Assembly: GCF_022539665.2 (NCBI RefSeq) | Contig: NC_081337.1 | Span: 3,014,679 to 3,078,678 of the forward strand | Source: Daphnia carinata | Taxonomy: Eukaryota; Arthropoda; Branchiopoda; Diplostraca; Daphniidae | Reading direction: 5' to 3' | Length of the DNA stretch: 64,000 bases | Part shown: piece after piece, positions 59,228 through 64,000 of the stretch | How positions within the stretch are numbered: position 1 is the first letter of the stretch | How the letters are laid out: every line of letters begins with the position of its first letter | The notes under the pieces: generated by a model | Database searches by the model: none | Told to the model about the DNA's origin: nothing | The model's input: only the letters and a program-made list of their open reading frames with translations | Translations under genes and position numbers: made by a program

Positions 59228-62200
59228 TTACACGTCGACGGCGTCTTCTAGTGAAAAGTTGTTTAAAATCAAAGACGCTGGGGATTGCTGGGAAATCAAA
59301 GGCTGTTGCTGCTGCTGGGGAAGCGTAGCCTGTTGGTTAGTGAGGAACCCAATGGAACTCAGAGAATCTTGTCCATACGCTTGTTCCAGTTCACCGTCTT
59401 TGGACTCTAAGAATTCAACTGGAAGTCCGTCCTGTTCCTTCGCAAGTAAAGGAATGTGATTAATGATCGAGCCCCAAACGTGTGTACCAGGAATGAAACA
59501 TTCAAATAATTTACCTCATGCGAAGGTTTGTTGCTACGGCGGACAACATCTAATGAAAGGTGAAGATGGGACAAGGAGAAAACAAAAAAGGTTCGAGAAT
59601 AAAAAATAAAGAAAATCGTGCACTAAAAATCTATGGAATTTAGGGAAATAAAGACAAGACTAACTAAACTATGCTAATCATGCAGAAACCAGGTAAACTA
59701 AGGGAACCTATGCACATCACATTATCTCCAACTTACCAGAGCCTGAATTGTTAAAATTGACGGCTGCTGCCATGGCTCGAACTTTGCTCGGCTTCACAGC
59801 TTCTTTCGCGTCATTTTCTTTTGCCGCATCAGCTCCATCAATGTCGTCTATTAACGATATTAATAAAAATGCAAATTTAATGGCATTTCATATATGAAAT
59901 CATTTCGAGTTGTTACCAGTTTTCTTGTCAGAGCCTACAATTGACCAAGGTCTAGGCTTGGGGGCTAGGGGAGGAGGCTTCAATTTAGTCAGAGAGTTCC
60001 TTGAATCGTTCTTGTTTTCAGCGTTAGAATCGCCATTATTGGGCGATTTGAGCGGATCTGTCACGTTGATTCCGGTAGAACGTAATCGTACTCCACTTAG
60101 TGGATTAGCTTTTGCGTCACCAGATGGATCGGGCGAAGGTGAATCGTCCACCACCGCACTAGTAGCCCTCAATCTTATCTGATTTAACGCATTAGATTTA
60201 TCTTCTAATTTAGCCGTTTCAGGTTCATCAGCACCGCCCCTATGACGCAGCCGGAAGCCGGTTAGTGGGTTGGCTGGTTTGTTTCGGTCTGATTCCACTT
60301 CCTCTAGTCCCGCTGGTCGAATAAAGCGAACGTTATTTCTTTCAGGCAATTTCGGTGGCTCCTGTTCTTCTGGCGTGTGAGGAGTTGGTCGCAGTCTGAT
60401 TCCTCCGAGAGGATTGGGCGACAAATTATTGGCTTTATTAGGTTCCCCTTTTTCTATCCCCCGTTCGGAGAAATCAGATTCTTCAGAATTCTGCTTGAGT
60501 ATTCCAGATATTCGACGCTCCTGTCTGGCTTTCATTTCAGCCAGCACGTTCCCTCCGACGCCGATGCCCAATTTGGATGGAACAGCAGATCGTTTGGGCA
60601 CAGCAGGTTCAGCTTCATCTTCAACTGGCTTTGATTCAGATTCTTGCTCCTTGGTCACCGACGTGAGTTTGGTTTTCGCCACAGGAGATTTGCTAGGTGC
60701 GGGCGACGGCGAACCATCGCTCGTCGGAGACGGACTTGGATTTTTACCGAATATGGAAGACAACAATCTAACTCCCATTCCACGGCTGGGGGGAAACGAT
60801 GAAAAATAACAACGACAGCCATTATAAACCCATTCAAAAGTGTTTGCGAATTAGCAAATCATTTTACCCAGAATCTTTTCGCTTTTCCTTAGTCGTTGAG
60901 GACAAATCATCTTCGCTCTTACGTTTCTCCTTTAATTTGACAGCGTCTTCGTCGAGAGTGAGCTCCTCCCTGCTGCTACTGCCAACCTCCTCTCCTAATT
61001 TGTCACCAGCCACAGAACGGTGCATCGGGCTGCTTTCAGCTGACACGCTTTCTAATGAGGGCGAACCCAATTCGGCGCTACTGACACTCCCCAAACTACC
61101 TCGCATCCGGCTACTACCTAAACTTACGCTGCTACCGCCTATTCCAACAAAAATAAAATAAACAGTAGTTAAGTGAATGAGGACAGACTGATAAGCTTTG
61201 AAAAGGATGTTTGTTATCATTATCGTCACCTGTTGTGGTTGCCATTGTAGTCGTGTGAAAAAACGTGTCTAGCCCTTGGCTAAGATCTCCTTCTACGTCC
61301 AAGCTTTCTTGAGAGGCGGTCTCTGAATTGCCGACGCGCAAAGCGGCGGCACTTCGTGTAGGCAATCGCGTTTTAGGTTTTTTGGGCCGACTTAAACCCA
61401 AATGTTTTAAGGGAGCTGATTTTCTGGAGACATCTGCCTGAGATTCGTCGACATTGACACCGGGCTCTTCTTCGTTTGCATCGGGATCTTCACCCTGGTG
61501 ATGCATGCCAGAGAGTTGCTCATTCAACGGGGGAACGAGATCAGGAATGTCATCAGCAGAAGCACCTTGCCCCATGCCAACCGTCGACTTGGGTCGCAAT
61601 TTTCGACTCAACAGATTTCTTCGTTTGCTTGCCACTGGTGTTGCCTGTAAAATAATAGTTCGGTCAGATTAAAACCCAATTTCACGGCGGAGCTTTTGAG
61701 AAACTCAGGCCACGCAACCACTTACGAGATTTAGGTATTCCAACTTATTAGAAGCGTTCAAGTTTTGAGTTTACACGTTAGTTAGAAATGTTATGGAGAT
61801 GACCGAAAATGACGAAAAATTAAGAGAGAAAACTTACCACCGGTGAGCGATTCGATTGTTGATCGAGCGTGTCTTCAGACTCGTCTTCGCCATGTTGGGT
61901 GTTCATTTCTGAGTTGATTCTTGTCCGGGATTTGAGTACATCTGGCGTGGACGACCGCTTTTTACAATCTAGGGGAGGGTTGGAATCTCCCGCCTCAAAC
62001 GATGCAATATTACGTTAATCAAACAATCCAAGGTTGATAAGAATGTCAGACGATAAAAGATGATACCAAGGTCTTATAGATGTTCGTCAAAGATTGAACA
62101 ACTTCATCCATGACGTTTTCGGAGACTGTACGACAGAGAGCCGTCGATAACTCATCGAATTTCTCCGTCAATTGTAAAGTGGCGTTCTCCATCACGGCTT

Positions 62201-64000
62201 TTCGGATTACGCTGACGGGAAAAAACGATTGGTTCTCGATCGATTTTCTAAGCTGATCAGAGACAGATGAATCGCTCATGACAGTGTTGCAGTGCTGAAG
62301 TGCGCAATGCCACAAATTATCGCCAATGCTTTGCAAATGAGAGGTAAGCAATGCCTGCAGTTCGTCGACCATTGGCTTCATCGACGAACTCAAAGATATG
62401 TTATCCTGAGCCACTTCGACGTTGGATTGAAGTTTGCCAAGAAGCTAACAGAAAAAAAGAAATGACAATTTTTAGAGATTTTCACGATTGCATGACGTTT
62501 GTTGTTGTTCAAACGTTACCTCTTTCGCGGCGTGGGCGTCGACTAGCAGATTTCGCGCGATTTCGATATCACCCGCCCTTCCCTCACTACCCTGCCGCTG
62601 GAGGCTACGAATGGCCTCGTTCACTTGCATGATAAGTCGATCCACCAACTGATTCTGAGAACTAGTATTGGTCGTTTCACCCTGTTGATGTAAACGAACT
62701 GATGTCGACGTCCCGTTGGGCGACGGACCCGCAAGCGACATGTTGCGCTGTAGTGCTTCTTGTATCTGCTTCCAAAGGACGTCTACTTTGTCCGTGCCGG
62801 TCTTGGCGGCAACCATGATATCGTGCAGCGGGTACGACAGGCACCTTAGTGTCCGGTTACTAAAAAGGAAACAAAGCCAAAGATAAAGACAATGTCAACA
62901 AAAAAGGGGAGGTGGACGATATTTTCATGGAGGTGCTAATGTGTTGTTCGAGTAAATCGGATTGCTTTACCTTTCCAGCGCGTAAGCAATATCACTGTAA
63001 CCATGGACGGTAATGCTATTCCGGTCAATCGATAGTGCTCTTAGGGACGTATTGATCTGTAAGGCTTTGGAAAGTAGACGAGCGCCCGGATCACCCATAT
63101 AATTACCGCTATAATGGGAAAAGATACAAATAAATGTGTTTAAAACTATCCACCAAAACAAATAAATAAATAAGTATTTAAAAATACTTAAGGTCAAGAT
63201 GCTGCAACGATTGATTGCTTCCAACTGCGTTGATTAAACTATACAGTTCGCTCTTCAATTTGCAATCCACCAAACTTAATGCCTCAATAACGCAGTCCTC
63301 TTCCTATTTATAAAACTATCTCTTTAAACAACTTACGAGCATAAATAGTTAAATATAGAGCTGACCTGCAAGAGATGAACGAAGGCATCGATGACGGTGG
63401 CAGCGTGCTTAGATTTCATGTTTTGGAAGTTCTTGTTGAGGATAAGTTTCTTCATCGACTTGTTGCGGCTTATCGACAGTAAAACACCGGCCATTTCCAC
63501 ATCGATACCATTGTCGCTAATGTCCAGAGTCGAAACGCATCGAACGCCATGGATGCATGACTCAAGGACGTGGCAGCCGCCGTTGCCCAAGATGTTATTA
63601 CTCAGATCCAACGTGACATTATCGATAGATTCGTTGCAAGCCAGACCAAGAAGAAGATTCCTAAAGACCAGGATGCAAGTTTATCGGGTTAGTCATGGCA
63701 TAAAAGGACGTTTTAATAGCGACCAAGTTTACATACTTCAGCGCTTCTGGTGTTATTTTGCAATGAGACAGGATAACGGTACGCAACGCCAGAGCGGAAG
63801 TGAAATACTGCTTGAAGGATGGTGGCAGCTCTTTGCCCTTCTTGGTTGAGAAATAGTTTTTCGATAAATCAAGGTGACGTAGATGAGTCGTGCCTCCTCG
63901 TAAAAGAGCTCCAAATATCTAAATGCGTCATTGAATTAAAAAATAAAAATGTTGTCATTTGATAAAATAATAGCATGAGTAGCTGTTTACCGGCTCTAGT
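59228..64000 (-). CDS. CARMIL: CARMIL (LRRC16) capping-protein regulator, C-terminal part
   Basis: CARMIL binds and inhibits the actin capping protein at the plasma membrane. The 5' part lies beyond the window. Exons read are 63991-64000 (partial), 63737-63918, 63366-63660, 63188-63303, 62971-63108, 62520-62859, 62067-62444, 61838-61993, 61230-61644, 60868-61138, 59917-60785, 59737-59847, 59515-59549 and 59228-59437, about 1,174 residues. Leucine-rich repeats come first (LDLSNNILGNGGCHVLESC, GNYMGDPGARLLSKALQ), then the helical dimerisation segment. The capping-protein interaction motif LKHLGLSRPKKPKTRLP (61360-61410) fits LxHxTxxRPKx6P except that T is G. The disordered tail carries three NPLxGxRLR copies and a degenerate fourth, and ends SLEDAVDV. 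Confidence 0.93.

Overview
The window is nuclear DNA of an arthropod. Short introns (mostly 50-100 bp), an AT-rich background and proteins that read as pancrustacean orthologues suggest a crustacean, and I infer Daphnia or a close relative. I ran no database search. Gene names come from protein motifs I recognise. Exon limits are my own readings of GT/AG sites, cross-checked by codon phase.

Layout. 1-3.5 kb is repeat-rich: an inverted-repeat element with tRNA-like modules, a GC-rich island and one arm of a dispersed repeat. 3.5-9.3 kb holds U2AF1, RpS27A and NSA2 (all minus) and DMAC2L (plus). 9.6-15.2 kb is a rearranged VRK1 locus (minus). A tandem duplication that began in the 5'UTR intron of NSA2 and ended at VRK1 exon 6 left a second set of VRK1 tail exons and a copy of the NSA2 promoter next to them. 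15.2-23 kb carries a DUSP10-type MAP-kinase phosphatase embedded in AP-1 and CRE sites. 23.2-27.3 kb is a prohormone-4 neuropeptide precursor with an LDL-receptor A domain. A gene-poor stretch follows, broken by a secreted two-domain fasciclin protein (31.8-33.1 kb).

35.8-51.8 kb is a dense housekeeping block: TFIIA large subunit (minus), PPP2R3C (plus), Tip60/KAT5 (minus), Taspase-1 (plus), NDUFAF5 (minus), an SLC37 sugar-phosphate exchanger (plus) and ORC6 (plus). Neighbours alternate in strand, share short divergent promoters or converge tail to tail. Taspase-1 lies about 5 kb from TFIIA-L, a known substrate class of this protease, and the TFIIA-L here carries a QLDG cleavage motif.

54.3-58.3 kb is again repetitive: a 0.9 kb minisatellite, a piggyBac-like MITE, a perfect 177-bp tandem duplication and nested long palindromes. 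59.2-64 kb is the C-terminal part of CARMIL (minus), which runs off the window.

The strongest novelty candidate is the VRK1/NSA2 duplication. Both alternative VRK1 tails are open and in phase, and the captured NSA2 promoter with an intact 5'UTR splice donor could drive a new chimeric gene made only of VRK1 tail exons.
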